From: Streptomyces sp. cf386
GTDB lineage: Bacteria > Actinomycetota > Actinomycetes > Streptomycetales > Streptomycetaceae
Assembly: GCF_900103585.1 (NCBI RefSeq)
Contig: NZ_FNHV01000004.1
Coordinates: 124,001-188,000 of the forward strand
Length of the DNA stretch: 64,000 bases
Reading direction: 5' to 3'
Positions within the stretch are counted from its first letter, which is position 1; the number at the start of each line of letters is the position of its first letter. The position numbers were made by a program, and so were the translations under genes. Shown piece by piece: positions 24,497 to 33,135 of this stretch. The notes beneath the pieces were generated by a model that was not told where the DNA came from, ran no database searches, and saw nothing but the letters and a program-made list of their open reading frames with translations.

Positions 24497-25344
24497 GAGG
24501 CCACCCGGAAACTCGCGGAGGGACGGACCTGCACTGCCAGGAACGCCAGCAGCAGTACTGCCAGGCGGGCCAGAAGCGGGTCGGTCCAGAAGGTCGTCAG
24601 GTTCTGCACCGCCGCCAGACCCAGCGCGGCGATGAGCACCGGCGCCACGTGCCGCCCGGCCACGATGACCACGAGGAAGGCGGTGAAGACGTAGTCCAGG
24701 CCCATGTCGGGCTGGACGTTGGTGACGGGTGCGACCAGTGCCCCGGCGGTCGCGGCGAGGCCCGCGCTCGCCGCGAACACCACGAGGTTCACCCGCGTGG
24801 AACGCACTCCCAGGGTCTCCGACAGCGCGGCGTCGTCGGCGACCGCGCGGACCCGCAGTCCGAGGGAGGTGAACCGCAGCACGGCAAGGACCGCCACGAC
24901 GACCGTCACCGCGAGCCCGGTGAGCAGCAACAGGTAGGTGGGGAAGTAGACCCCGAGCACCCGGGTCGCACCGGGCAGTGGATTGGCCACCATCCGGTAG
25001 TCCTTGCCGAATTCGAGCTGGATCAGCTGGCGGATGACGATCGACAGGCCGAAGGTCGCCAGGATGGAGAGTTCCGGTGCCCGGTACAGCCGACGTATCA
25101 GCAGTACCTCGGTCAGGGCGCCCACCCCGAGACCGACGGCGGCGGCCGCCGCCAGGCCCGCTGCCCAGGGCAGGCCGTGGTCGGCGGTGACGACGGAGCC
25201 GTACACCCCGATGGTGAGGAACTCCCCGTGCGCCAGGTTGATGATCCGCATCAACCCGAAGGACAGCGACAGTCCCACGGCCGTCAGTGCCAGGATCGCG
25301 GCGGAGGACAGTACGCCCAGCGTCAGGGCGATGGTCTGGTCCAT
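24493..25344 (-). CDS. ABC transporter permease (LivH/UrtB type)
   Basis: A 283-residue integral membrane protein with about eight hydrophobic helices. The early segment SFGLMRIINLAHGEFLTIGVYGS is the hallmark of LivH/UrtB permeases. ATFGLSIVIRQLIQLEFG and LRVRAVADDAALSETLGV (the EAA-like coupling loop) are also present. It lies 7 bases after the binding-protein gene and overlaps the permease-ATPase fusion. It forms one half of the membrane channel. The family carries hydrophobic amino acids, urea or amides; the adjacent amidase favours an amide. Confidence 0.92.
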   Translation of the reverse strand: MDQTIALTLGVLSSAAILALTAVGLSLSFGLMRIINLAHGEFLTIGVYGSVVTADHGLPWAAGLAAAAAVGLGVGALTEVLLIRRLYRAPELSILATFGLSIVIRQLIQLEFGKDYRMVANPLPGATRVLGVYFPTYLLLLTGLAVTVVVAVLAVLRFTSLGLRVRAVADDAALSETLGVRSTRVNLVVFAASAGLAATAGALVAPVTNVQPDMGLDYVFTAFLVVIVAGRHVAPVLIAALGLAAVQNLTTFWTDPLLARLAVLLLAFLAVQVRPSASFRVAS

Positions 25345-25351
25345 ATGTCCG

Positions 25352-26569
25352 TCACCCTGCGCATGTGCTGTCGGCCGCGACGGCGGGGAAGGTCTTCTTG
25401 ATCCTCACGGCGCCGTCGGTCACCTGCCCGACGTAGACGGGCTGGGTGGCGGTCCTGTTCTTCTCGAACGTGACCTTGCCCGCGGGCGCGTCGAGGGAGA
25501 GCCCGCCGAGCTTGGCGGCCACATCCTTCGCCTCGGTGCTCCCGGCCGCGTTGGCCGCCTGAGCCCATGCCTTGATGGCGACGTAGGTCTGCTCCGAAAG
25601 GGAGGTGACGGTCGGGGCCTCGGGGCCGAACTTCTTCCGGTACGCCGTCAGGAAGGCGGAGTTGGCGGGGGCGTTCAGGGACTGGAAGTACCCGAGCGAG
25701 GTGTACATCCCCTCCGTGACCTTCGGGCCCATGCCGGCCAGCGTGTTCTCCTCGTAGAGGATTCCCAGCCGCTGCGCCTGGCTGTTGCCCAGCCCGGCGT
25801 CGTACGCCTGCTTCTCGAAAGCGATCGCGTCGCCTCCGACGAGGGCGGGGAGCAGCAGTCCGGGGTTCGCCTGCCGGATCTTCTGGATCACGGCCTGGAA
25901 GTCGGTGGTGCCGAGCGGCACGAACGCCGTCCCGACGACCTCCCCGCCCGACGCGGTGATGTACTGCTTGGCCGCATCGAGGCTCGCGCGTCCCCAGGCG
26001 TAGTCGTTGCCGAGCAGGAACCACTTCTTGCGGCCCGTGGCGCTCTGCGTCCAGGGGATCGTCTGCTTCAGCTGCTGGCTGGGGACTTCGCCGTTGGTGA
26101 AGAGGTCCGGGTCGCAGGTGCCGCCCTCGAAGACGGGTGTGTACATGTAGAGCGTGCCGGCGGATCTCGCCTTGGGCAGCACAGCCTCCCTGGTGGCGGA
26201 GGTGTGCATGCCCACGAGCACCGAGACCCCGTCGGAGTCCAGCAGGCGGGTGGCCGTCTGTCTGCCGGTGTCGGGGTTGGTCGCGTCGTCGCCGATGACC
26301 ACGCTGACCTTGCGGCCGAGCACCCCGCCGGAGGCGTTGATCTCCTGGACCGCGAGTTCCGCGACGTTCCTCGTCGCCGGCCCGAAGAGCCCGGCGGGCC
26401 CGGACATGCTGGTCAGCAGGCCGATCTTCAGTGCGCCGCCGGAGTCGGACCGCTGCTTCCCGGCGCTCGACTTCCCGCTGTCGGTGGCGCAGCCCGTCAG
26501 CGCGAGCGCGGAGGCCGCCGTGACGGCGAGCCAGGTCTTGTTCAGGTGGTTGGACTTGATGGTGGGCAC
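25352..26569 (-). CDS. Amide/urea-type ABC transporter substrate-binding lipoprotein
   Basis: A 405-residue lipoprotein. The GTG at 26569 is preceded by GGAGG with good spacing; a longer frame upstream is a shadow of the amidase. The signal peptide ends in the lipobox ALTGC. The mature domain begins LKIGLLTSMSGPAGLFGPATRN and shows VLVGMHTSATREAVLPKARSAG and LLGNDYAWGR, placing it with FmdD/UrtA/AmiC-like receptors rather than LivJ. It captures the substrate outside the membrane for the three transporter proteins that follow. The cytoplasmic receptor fusion at 20019 is its paralogue, so transport and sensing probably share a ligand. A 10-base inverted repeat lies just upstream of the start. 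Confidence 0.92.
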   Translation of the reverse strand: MPTIKSNHLNKTWLAVTAASALALTGCATDSGKSSAGKQRSDSGGALKIGLLTSMSGPAGLFGPATRNVAELAVQEINASGGVLGRKVSVVIGDDATNPDTGRQTATRLLDSDGVSVLVGMHTSATREAVLPKARSAGTLYMYTPVFEGGTCDPDLFTNGEVPSQQLKQTIPWTQSATGRKKWFLLGNDYAWGRASLDAAKQYITASGGEVVGTAFVPLGTTDFQAVIQKIRQANPGLLLPALVGGDAIAFEKQAYDAGLGNSQAQRLGILYEENTLAGMGPKVTEGMYTSLGYFQSLNAPANSAFLTAYRKKFGPEAPTVTSLSEQTYVAIKAWAQAANAAGSTEAKDVAAKLGGLSLDAPAGKVTFEKNRTATQPVYVGQVTDGAVRIKKTFPAVAADSTCAG

Positions 26570-26581
26570 TTTTTCCTCCAA

Positions 26582-26611
26582 CATGTCATCGCGTGAGCGA
26601 ACGATGACATG
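26582..26611. promoter_or_regulatory. Perfect inverted repeat between transporter and amidase genes
   Basis: CATGTCATCG at 26582-26591 is exactly complementary to CGATGACATG at 26602-26611; arm centres are 20 bases apart, two helical turns. It lies 12 bases upstream of the binding-protein GTG and 115 bases before the amidase ATG. This geometry fits an operator for a dimeric regulator controlling both divergent operons. Confidence 0.65.
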
Positions 26612-26725
26612 AGCCTCAGGGGTGGTCAACCCTCGAAAAGCCGCAACCAAAGCCGGCGTCGTACGGGCGGCGGCGCAGTGATCGTCCGTGAGCTGTCGAA
26701 GCGGATCCGCACGAAGGAGCAGGCC

Positions 26726-28099
26726 ATGAGCGAACCCACTACGAAGGAACCCGGCACGCAGACCGGCCGGGCGGCGCTCGCGGGCGCGCGCAGTCGGCAC
26801 GAGGCCGTGCAGACGTCCTTGGAGCGCGCCGAGGAGACGGCCCACCTGGGCGGCTTCATCACCCTCGACCGTGATGCCGCCGCCAAGACTTCCGACGAGC
26901 CGGGCCCGCTGTCCGGCATGACCCTCGCGATCAAGGACAACATCCACGTCGCCGGGCTGCCCAACACGGCCGGCACCCCCGCCCTGCGGGACTTCGTCCC
27001 CCCGTGCGACGCGCCGGCGGTACGGCGGCTGCGCGACGCCGGTGCCGTCATCCTCGGCAAGGCCAACATGCACGAGTTGGCGTTCGGTATCACCAGCAAC
27101 AACCAGGCGTTCGGCCCGGTCCGCAACCCGCGCGACCCCAGCCGTTTCGCCGGTGGCAGCAGTGGCGGGGTGGCCGCGCTCGTCGCGGCCGGGGTGGTGC
27201 GGGCGGGCCTGGGCACCGACACCGGCGGCTCGGTGCGTGTCCCCGCTGCCGTCACGGGCATCTGCGGGCTGCGGCCCACGGTCGGGCGCTACCCCGGGGA
27301 GGGTGTGACTCCCCTGTCGAGTACCAGGGACACCATCGGTCCCATGGCGCGCCGGGTCGCGGACCTGGTTCTGCTGGACGGTGTCCTCAGCGGTGACGAC
27401 GCCCCGGTCGTCGCCCGATCGCCGCGGTCGATCCGGCTGGGGGTGCCGACCGGTCACTTCACCGAGCCGCTGCAGGACGAGGTCGCCGTCCAGTGGGAGA
27501 CGGCCCTGCGCGACCTGGCGGCGGCCGGTGTGGACCTGGTCCCGGTCGATGTCAGCTCGTTCACCGCGGGCGAGTTCGCGACCGGTATGGCCATCGTGCT
27601 GTACGAGACCCGGGTGGAGTTGTCCGCCTACCTGGCGAAGTACCGGCCGCAGACGGACCTCGCCGCGCTCGCCGCCCTCATCGCGGGCCCCGACGTGCGC
27701 GGCGTCTTCGAGGGCTGCATCCTCGACGGGGCCCCGGGCCTGGTCTCCGAGGACGTCTACCGCGAGTGCCTGGCCCAGCGCCGGCGCCTGCGCGCGGCCT
27801 ACGCGGACACGTTCGCCGCACACGGCCTGGACGGCCTGGCCTTCCCGACCACCCCGGCTACCGCTCTTGACCTGGCCACCTGTGACCAGGGCATGATTCT
27901 GCGCGGAGAAGACGCCGACACCTTCGGCACCTTCATCCGCAACACCGGCCCGGCCAGCGTCATCGGAGCCCCCGGCCTGAGCATCCCCATGGGCCTGGCC
28001 ACCAACGGCCTGCCGACGGGCCTGGAGATCGACGCTCCGGTCGGAGCCGACCGCGAACTGCTCGCCCTCGGGCTGACCGTTGAGGAGATCTGCGGCTGA
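26726..28099 (+). CDS. Amidase (amidase-signature family)
   Basis: A 457-residue amide hydrolase. The ATG at 26726 has GAAGGAG upstream; sequence before it lacks amidase homology. The Ser-Ser-Lys triad is visible: Lys70 in TLAIKDN, the GGSSGG loop at 143-148, and nucleophile Ser169 in GTDTGGSV. The C-terminus ends with the usual [20 protein letters not shown]. It hydrolyses an amide to the acid and ammonia. It is divergent from the amide-type importer and shares a palindromic promoter region with it, so the two probably import and hydrolyse the same compound. Phenylacetamide, which would yield phenylacetate for the paa cluster, is an attractive but unproven candidate; short aliphatic amides are equally possible. 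Confidence 0.88.
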   Translation: MSEPTTKEPGTQTGRAALAGARSRHEAVQTSLERAEETAHLGGFITLDRDAAAKTSDEPGPLSGMTLAIKDNIHVAGLPNTAGTPALRDFVPPCDAPAVRRLRDAGAVILGKANMHELAFGITSNNQAFGPVRNPRDPSRFAGGSSGGVAALVAAGVVRAGLGTDTGGSVRVPAAVTGICGLRPTVGRYPGEGVTPLSSTRDTIGPMARRVADLVLLDGVLSGDDAPVVARSPRSIRLGVPTGHFTEPLQDEVAVQWETALRDLAAAGVDLVPVDVSSFTAGEFATGMAIVLYETRVELSAYLAKYRPQTDLAALAALIAGPDVRGVFEGCILDGAPGLVSEDVYRECLAQRRRLRAAYADTFAAHGLDGLAFPTTPATALDLATCDQGMILRGEDADTFGTFIRNTGPASVIGAPGLSIPMGLATNGLPTGLEIDAPVGADRELLALGLTVEEICG

Positions 28100-28592
28100 A
28101 GTTCCCCTGAGTCAGGGTGGGCGGTGCGCTTCTCCAGCAGTCCGCCAAGGGTGCCGCGCTCGTCCGCTGTGAGCACCGGGCCCCGTCCTGCTCCCGCGTC
28201 TTCTGACACCATGCGGCAGGAGCGGTCGGCGGGGGACGGACTGCCCACCGCTGCCGTGGCCCTGGCCGCGGTTCGACGGCCTCGTGGGCCGTGTGGTCGA
28301 CCTCGCGTCGCCGGGCGCGGCCCGGAGTTCTGTGCAGATTGTGGCTCATCACGATCACCGCCGTCGTGGGGGTGATTCGCCACCGGATCAGCCGTCACCA
28401 CAATGGCCCGCCAGACCGGTTCCCTACTGGGCGTAGCCTGACGGCCACCCTGCTCGGCACGCCCCGTACGGCGAACGACGCACTGACCGCGGAGGGCGCG
28501 TCACTGATTTCGGTATGGGCAAGCCAAGAAGCACCTCCCAGTCTTCACGGCACGTGGAGTGACAAGGCGTACCCAGGTGGGCCCGGCGCACA
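28100..28592. other. Intergenic region, no gene recognised
   Basis: A 493-base stretch follows the amidase. A short perfect palindrome, CCCTGA-G-TCAGGG, about 10 bases after the amidase stop may be part of a terminator. Several short frames exist on both strands but none has consistent G/C third positions or a recognisable family. The promoter of the SpoIIE-type gene should lie in the right-hand part. Confidence 0.5.
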
Positions 28593-31046
28593 ATGGGTAT
28601 CGACACCGGTGTCGCGCAGAAGGGCGTACGGGTGGACGAGCATAGGGCCACGTCGCCGATGACCCGAGGCGCCGCCATAGCCGAGGCGGACGCCAAGGGG
28701 CTGGTCACCGGGTGGAGCGACACGGCCCGCAGCCTGCTCGGCTTCGAGAGCAGGGACGTGCTGGGCCGCCCTGTGACAGAGCTGCTGGCCGAACCCCTGC
28801 CGCCTGATGCCCTGCACAGCCTCGCCGAGTCGGACGGGTGGACCGGCACGGTCACGGTCCGGCACCAGGACGGCCACCACGTCGAGGTGCGGCTCGAGGC
28901 ATACCCGCTGCGGCACTCTGACAACGCGGTCCGCTGGTTCCTGAGGGCCACCGCGCTGGAGCCGACCGCGCGGCTGCAGAGGTGGGCTCTGGAGCAGTTC
29001 CCCGTACCGGTGGCTCTCTTCGACCAGGACGGGATCGTGGTGTCGACCAACTCCGCGATGGAGAGGGTGACAGGCAGCCCCTCCTGGCAACTGCGGGGCC
29101 GGCGGATGGGCGAGTCAGCCGACAGCCTCCGGCGCCTTCCCGGATTCGAGGGTCTCGGCGACGCGGGGCAGCGAGTCCTGCGCACGGGGGAGACGGTGCC
29201 GTACGAGGCTTGGCTGCAACCCCACGGCGAGCCCCGCGAACACGCCTGGCTGGTGTCCCTCAGTCCGTTGAAGGACAGTGCCGACCGCGTACGAGGCATG
29301 TGTCTGGCGGCCATGGACAGTACGGACCAGCTCCGCGCCCGACGCAGACTGAGCGTTCTGAACGAGTCCAGCGTCCGCATCGGCTCCACTCTCGACGTGA
29401 CTCGCACCGCCGAAGAACTGACCGAGGTGTGCACGGAGCACTTCGCCGACTTCGCCCTCGTGGACCTGCTGGATTCCGCGCTGGCCGGGGACGAGACGGC
29501 GCCCCCGCCCGCTACCGCGCCCGTCTTCCGCCGCACCGCCTGTTGCTCCGTGCTGGAGGGCTGCCCCGAGGTGACGATTCCGGTCGGCGCCCTCCACGGC
29601 TACCGCGAGGGCTCGCCGCAAGGGCGCGTGCTGACCGACGGCCGCGGCATGTTCCACGCGGTCGACGACGCCGGCCGACGCTGGTGGGCCGCGGACTCCC
29701 CCGACAGCGTCCGCAGCATCGACGAACACGGCATCCACGCCCTGTTGGTCGTGCCCCTGCGCGCCCGCGGCATCACGCTCGGCCTGGCGATCCTCGGCCG
29801 CCATCGAACCCCTGAGCCTTTCGACGACGACGATTTGCTGCTCGCCAAGGAACTCGCGGCGCGCGCGGCGGTCTGCGTCGACAACGCCCGCCGCTACACG
29901 CAGGAACGCGAAACGGCACTCGCCCTCCAGCGCAGCCTGCTCCCGCAGCACACTCCCCGGCAGGCGGCTGTCGAGGTCGCGTCCCGCTACTGGCCCACAA
30001 GCTCCCGTGCCGGCCTCGGCGGCGACTGGTTCGACGTCATCCCCCTGTCCGGTGCACGGGTCGCTCTCGTCGTCGGCGACGTCGTCGGCCACGGGGTGCA
30101 TGCGTCCGCCACGATGGGCCGTCTCCGCACCGCCGTACGCACGCTCGCCGATGTCGATCTGGCCCCCGACGAGCTCCTCACCCACCTTGACGACATCGTC
30201 CTGCGTCTGGACTCCGAGCAGGCACCGGACGCTGCCGGGGAACTGCAGAGCCCGGGCGAGGTCGGCGCCACCTGTCTCTACGTTGTCTACGACCCCGTCT
30301 CACGCCGCTGTAGCGCAGCCCGCGCCGGTCACCCCGTCCCGGCCATGGTCACGCCAGATGGGCACGTCTCATTCCTCGACCTGCCGAGCGGACCACCCCT
30401 CGGGCTGGGCGGTCTGCCGTTCGAAACCGCAGACTGCGACCTCCCCGAGGACAGCGTCCTAGCCCTCTACACCGACGGACTGGTCCACGCCCCCGCTCTC
30501 GACCTCGACGACGGACTGGCCCTGCTCCGCCGAGCCCTCTGCGGGCCCCGCCGTCCACTGGAGGAGATTTGTGACGGCATCCTGCACAACCTCCCCGACC
30601 AACCCACCGACGACGTCGCCCTCCTTGTGGTCCGCACCCGCGCGCTGGAAGCGGGCCGGGTCGCCACCTGGGAGGTACCAGCGGACCCCTCGTGCGTCGC
30701 CCGGGCCCGTGCGTTGGCATGCAAGCAATTGGCCACCTGGCATCTGGAGGACCTCGGATTCGTCACAGAACTCGTCGTCAGTGAACTCGTCACCAACGCC
30801 ATCCGGTACGGCGGATCTCCCATCCAGCTCCGCCTGATCCGTGACACGGCGCTCATCTGCGAGGTCTCGGACTCCAGCAGCACTGCCCCTCACATGCGCC
30901 GAGCCCGGATCTTCGACGAGGGAGGCCGCGGTCTGCTACTCGTCGCCCAGCTCACCCAGCGCTGGGGCAGCCGCCTCACCCGCACAGGCAAGACGATCTG
31001 GGCTGAACAGGCTCTCCCTACCAGGCCGGCAGGCCGTGGCTCGTGA
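28593..31046 (+). CDS. PAS-PAS-GAF-SpoIIE phosphatase with C-terminal HATPase kinase domain
   Basis: An 817-residue multi-domain signalling protein. Two PAS domains (about 25-125 and 130-245, the second with DQDGIVVSTNSAMERVTG) are followed by a GAF domain (about 260-440) and a PP2C/SpoIIE phosphatase (about 450-670; GGDWFDVIPL, VVGDVVGHGVHA, LALYTDGLV). Last is an anti-sigma-factor-type HATPase (ELVVSELVTNAIRYGG, DEGGRGLLLVAQL). Such Streptomyces proteins control partner-switching cascades through phosphorylation and dephosphorylation of an anti-anti-sigma protein. The start at 28593 lacks a strong ribosome site; a GTG at 28632 is an alternative. Its final eight residues are encoded by a fragment of an IS481 element, so the original stop was lost. 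Confidence 0.88.
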   Translation: MGIDTGVAQKGVRVDEHRATSPMTRGAAIAEADAKGLVTGWSDTARSLLGFESRDVLGRPVTELLAEPLPPDALHSLAESDGWTGTVTVRHQDGHHVEVRLEAYPLRHSDNAVRWFLRATALEPTARLQRWALEQFPVPVALFDQDGIVVSTNSAMERVTGSPSWQLRGRRMGESADSLRRLPGFEGLGDAGQRVLRTGETVPYEAWLQPHGEPREHAWLVSLSPLKDSADRVRGMCLAAMDSTDQLRARRRLSVLNESSVRIGSTLDVTRTAEELTEVCTEHFADFALVDLLDSALAGDETAPPPATAPVFRRTACCSVLEGCPEVTIPVGALHGYREGSPQGRVLTDGRGMFHAVDDAGRRWWAADSPDSVRSIDEHGIHALLVVPLRARGITLGLAILGRHRTPEPFDDDDLLLAKELAARAAVCVDNARRYTQERETALALQRSLLPQHTPRQAAVEVASRYWPTSSRAGLGGDWFDVIPLSGARVALVVGDVVGHGVHASATMGRLRTAVRTLADVDLAPDELLTHLDDIVLRLDSEQAPDAAGELQSPGEVGATCLYVVYDPVSRRCSAARAGHPVPAMVTPDGHVSFLDLPSGPPLGLGGLPFETADCDLPEDSVLALYTDGLVHAPALDLDDGLALLRRALCGPRRPLEEICDGILHNLPDQPTDDVALLVVRTRALEAGRVATWEVPADPSCVARARALACKQLATWHLEDLGFVTELVVSELVTNAIRYGGSPIQLRLIRDTALICEVSDSSSTAPHMRRARIFDEGGRGLLLVAQLTQRWGSRLTRTGKTIWAEQALPTRPAGRGS

Positions 31047-31151
31047 GATGCCCATCTCGGCCGCGACATGCGCGACCGGCCGGCCTGCGCAGACCCGCTC
31101 GACCAGCCGCCGCCTGCCGTGAACGGTCAGTCAGGCATCACGGTGGGACAC
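31022..31151 (-). pseudogene. IS481-family transposase N-terminal remnant
   Basis: On the minus strand a GTG at 31151 opens VSHRDA, then a TGA stop, then LTVHGRRRLVERVCAGRPVAHVAAEMGISRATA. This is the N-terminal helix-turn-helix of IS481 transposases interrupted by one nonsense codon. It ends abruptly inside the 3' end of the SpoIIE-type gene, whose stop codon it supplies. No terminal repeats or catalytic domain remain. Confidence 0.75.
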
Positions 31152-31214
31152 GAAGACTTCCGTGCGGTGCAGTCATGGACAGCTCCACCCCACCGGGTAT
31201 CAGCGTGTCCACCA

Positions 31215-31390
31215 CTCAAGGTGAAGGTCCGTCGTCGCCGGTCCATCGCCGACCACATGCGCTGCAGCCTGGTCGCCGACGCTCCGCAGATGGCGGCCTC
31301 GACCCGCGGCAGCATGGATGGCGCTGTGTTCCACTCCGACCACGGCGCCCGATACAGCTCCCGGCCCTTCGCCGATCCCTGCGGCCAACC
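31215..31390 (+). pseudogene. IS3-family transposase (OrfB) remnant
   Basis: The plus-strand frame includes SIADHMRCSLVADAPQMAASTR followed by DGAVFHSDHGARYSSRPFAD. The second block is the conserved FHSDRG-QYTS integrase-core motif of IS3-family OrfB, with the catalytic aspartate in HSDHG. The frame loses homology on both sides, so only about 58 codons survive. The bases from here to 31615 hold nothing else recognisable. Confidence 0.75.
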
Positions 31391-31615
31391 CCGTCGCCGG
31401 CTGCAACCCCATCACCTACGCCCCGCCTGCCTCTTCCGAGGCGGTCGCTCCTGGCCGGACCTCGCCATCTCCCGCGGACCCGGCTGATGTTCCAGTGCTG
31501 GACTACGTGGTTCCACGGATGTCCCTACATGAGGTGATGCGCCAGAGTCGTACACGTACTGGGGCCTTGCGGTGCACCCGTCCGCATCCCCTTCGAGTCC
31601 GAAAGGCACTGGCAC

Positions 31616-32155
31616 GTGCAGCAATTGATCGGTGCGCATTGGAAAGAAGCCCTTCGCCTGGGGCCTGAGACCCGCGCCCACCACATCTTGTGGCCTGCCT
31701 CCTTTCCGGGCACACCCCGTGCCCGTGGCCCCGCACACGCGCTGGCCGCGCTGCTGTTCCTCATCGCGACGTCCCCGCCCCTGGCGTTGTTCATGGCGAT
31801 ACAGGTCCTGACGATGTGTGAGGTACTGGGCGGCAGACTGCGAGACGCGCGTGGGGTGGGGCATCGGCTGCTGACTGCCGCGGCCTGGATCCTGTGGGCG
31901 CTCACGTTCCTGTATTTTTTGTCCGCGTTCACGGGCGTTCCGGACGTTCATTCTTCAATGGTTCCCCCGGAGCTCGTCTCCCAGGTACGGTCGCTGCTGG
32001 CCTCGGCGGCGGTGTGCTGGCTGGTGGGGCTGGCCGCCGGATCGTCGGCGGCGTGGGTCACGTGGGTCCTCTCGGATTGCCGGGTACGGCCTGTGACGCT
32101 GTACACGGTGTGGCTTGCCACAACCACCATCATGGCCGCCCTGGCTATTCGCTGA
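31616..32155 (+). CDS. Putative four-helix membrane protein
   Basis: A 179-residue frame from the GTG at 31616, with AAAGG about nine bases upstream. Four hydrophobic segments are clear: LAALLFLIATSPPLALFMAI, AAWILWALTFLYFLSAF, ASAAVCWLVGLAAGSSAAW and LYTVWLATTTIMAALAI. Loops are short and moderately charged. G/C third-position bias is weaker than in neighbouring metabolic genes, and the gene sits between transposase remnants, so it may have arrived with mobile DNA. No family is recognised. Confidence 0.5.
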   Translation: MQQLIGAHWKEALRLGPETRAHHILWPASFPGTPRARGPAHALAALLFLIATSPPLALFMAIQVLTMCEVLGGRLRDARGVGHRLLTAAAWILWALTFLYFLSAFTGVPDVHSSMVPPELVSQVRSLLASAAVCWLVGLAAGSSAAWVTWVLSDCRVRPVTLYTVWLATTTIMAALAIR

Positions 32156-32159
32156 GGCC

Positions 32160-32490
32160 GTCAACGACCTGATCGGCCGGCTCGCCCAGATCATCGACAC
32201 CCCGCAGCATCGGCGCGAACCTTCCCCGCGGTGCCCCCTGCGGCACCGCCGCCCAGGCTCGCGTCGGCACCTGGGAAGCGCCGTTGTGCGCGAAGTGCAC
32301 CAACCCTGACTCGGAGTTCTGGTGCCGTTGCCCGGTCCGCGCTATCACCTGGCAGCTCAGCGCCCGCCCATGCCGGCGATGCGTCCTCGACCAGCAAGTA
32401 CGCGACCTCCTCGACGGCGCCACTAGGGCCCTCAGCCCTCAACTCGCCACGTGGGACGCAGTGTTGGCGAGCGCTGACCGCCCGGGCGAT
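32160..32490 (+). pseudogene. Broken gene with zinc-finger-like cysteine cluster
   Basis: Two frames must be joined to read it. The first gives VNDLIGRLAQIIDTPQH; a shift then leads to CAKCTNPDSEFWCRCPVRA and RPCRRCVLDQQVRDLLDGATRALSPQLATWDAVLASADRPG. The CxxC and RPCxRC pattern followed by an RPEL-like helix resembles proteins encoded next to tyrosine recombinases in Streptomyces mobile elements. The tail then runs into an unrelated transposase remnant. It is a decayed fragment; the family assignment is from pattern memory only. Confidence 0.45.
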
Positions 32491-32569
32491 GTGACGGACC
32501 TTCCGAGCCGGAATGGAGGCGTAGCCGCTGCCTCAGGGCTCCGTCGTTCTCGTGATTGGCCGGGAATGA

Positions 32570-32880
32570 TCACGCGAGTCCGAGGGGCGCCAGCGGCCGG
32601 GCCATGTCTCGCCCGTGATGGCTCAGGCCCTCGGCGATGTTGTCCCGTCCTGCCAGTCGGAGAGTGCCGATGGCCAGGTTGCGCGGGGATGCCATGGCGT
32701 GGGGAGCGGTGCCGGTGCGTACGCGGGGAATTGTCCTCGGCGAGTGTGGTGTCCCTGACGTGGTAGATCTTGTTCTCGATGCCCCAGTGGCCGTGGACGC
32801 GGCGGACGATCTCGGTTGCCTCCGCCTGTTCCGCGGTCAGGTCGGTCACCCATAGACACGTTGCGGCAGACATGTCAACG
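32570..32880 (-). pseudogene. ISAs1-family transposase C-terminal remnant, frameshifted
   Basis: The minus strand reads [34 protein letters not shown] and then LAEDNSP. A shift of frame is needed to continue with [50 protein letters not shown] and the stop at 32570. HWGIEN, then HVRD, is the diagnostic C-terminal region of ISAs1 (H-repeat) transposases. The N-terminal two thirds are absent. The rest of the gap up to 33135 shows no gene. Confidence 0.8.
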
Positions 32881-33135
32881 GGTCTGGGGCTACGGCGGGT
32901 TATGTCTCGGCGCCGTCGGCAGCGATGCGCCGGATCCTCGCGTGGGCCGATCCCGGCAACTGCCCTCGTATCGCCATCGGGACTACGGGCGGGGTTACCG
33001 CGGTCACCCACTGCTGCGGTCTACGTGAAACCACGCAGACCACTACGGGACTTGGGGCCGCAACGCTGCGATCGCAAGCCTGCGGGGGATGATCTCCGTG
33101 ACGGCGAAGCCGCGAGGTGCGCAGGGGAGGCAGCC

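Noticed and set aside
25352-27823. 823-codon extension of the binding-protein frame into the amidase
   Set aside because: The GTG at 26569 has an ideal ribosome site and begins a lipoprotein signal peptide; the extension is antisense to the amidase.
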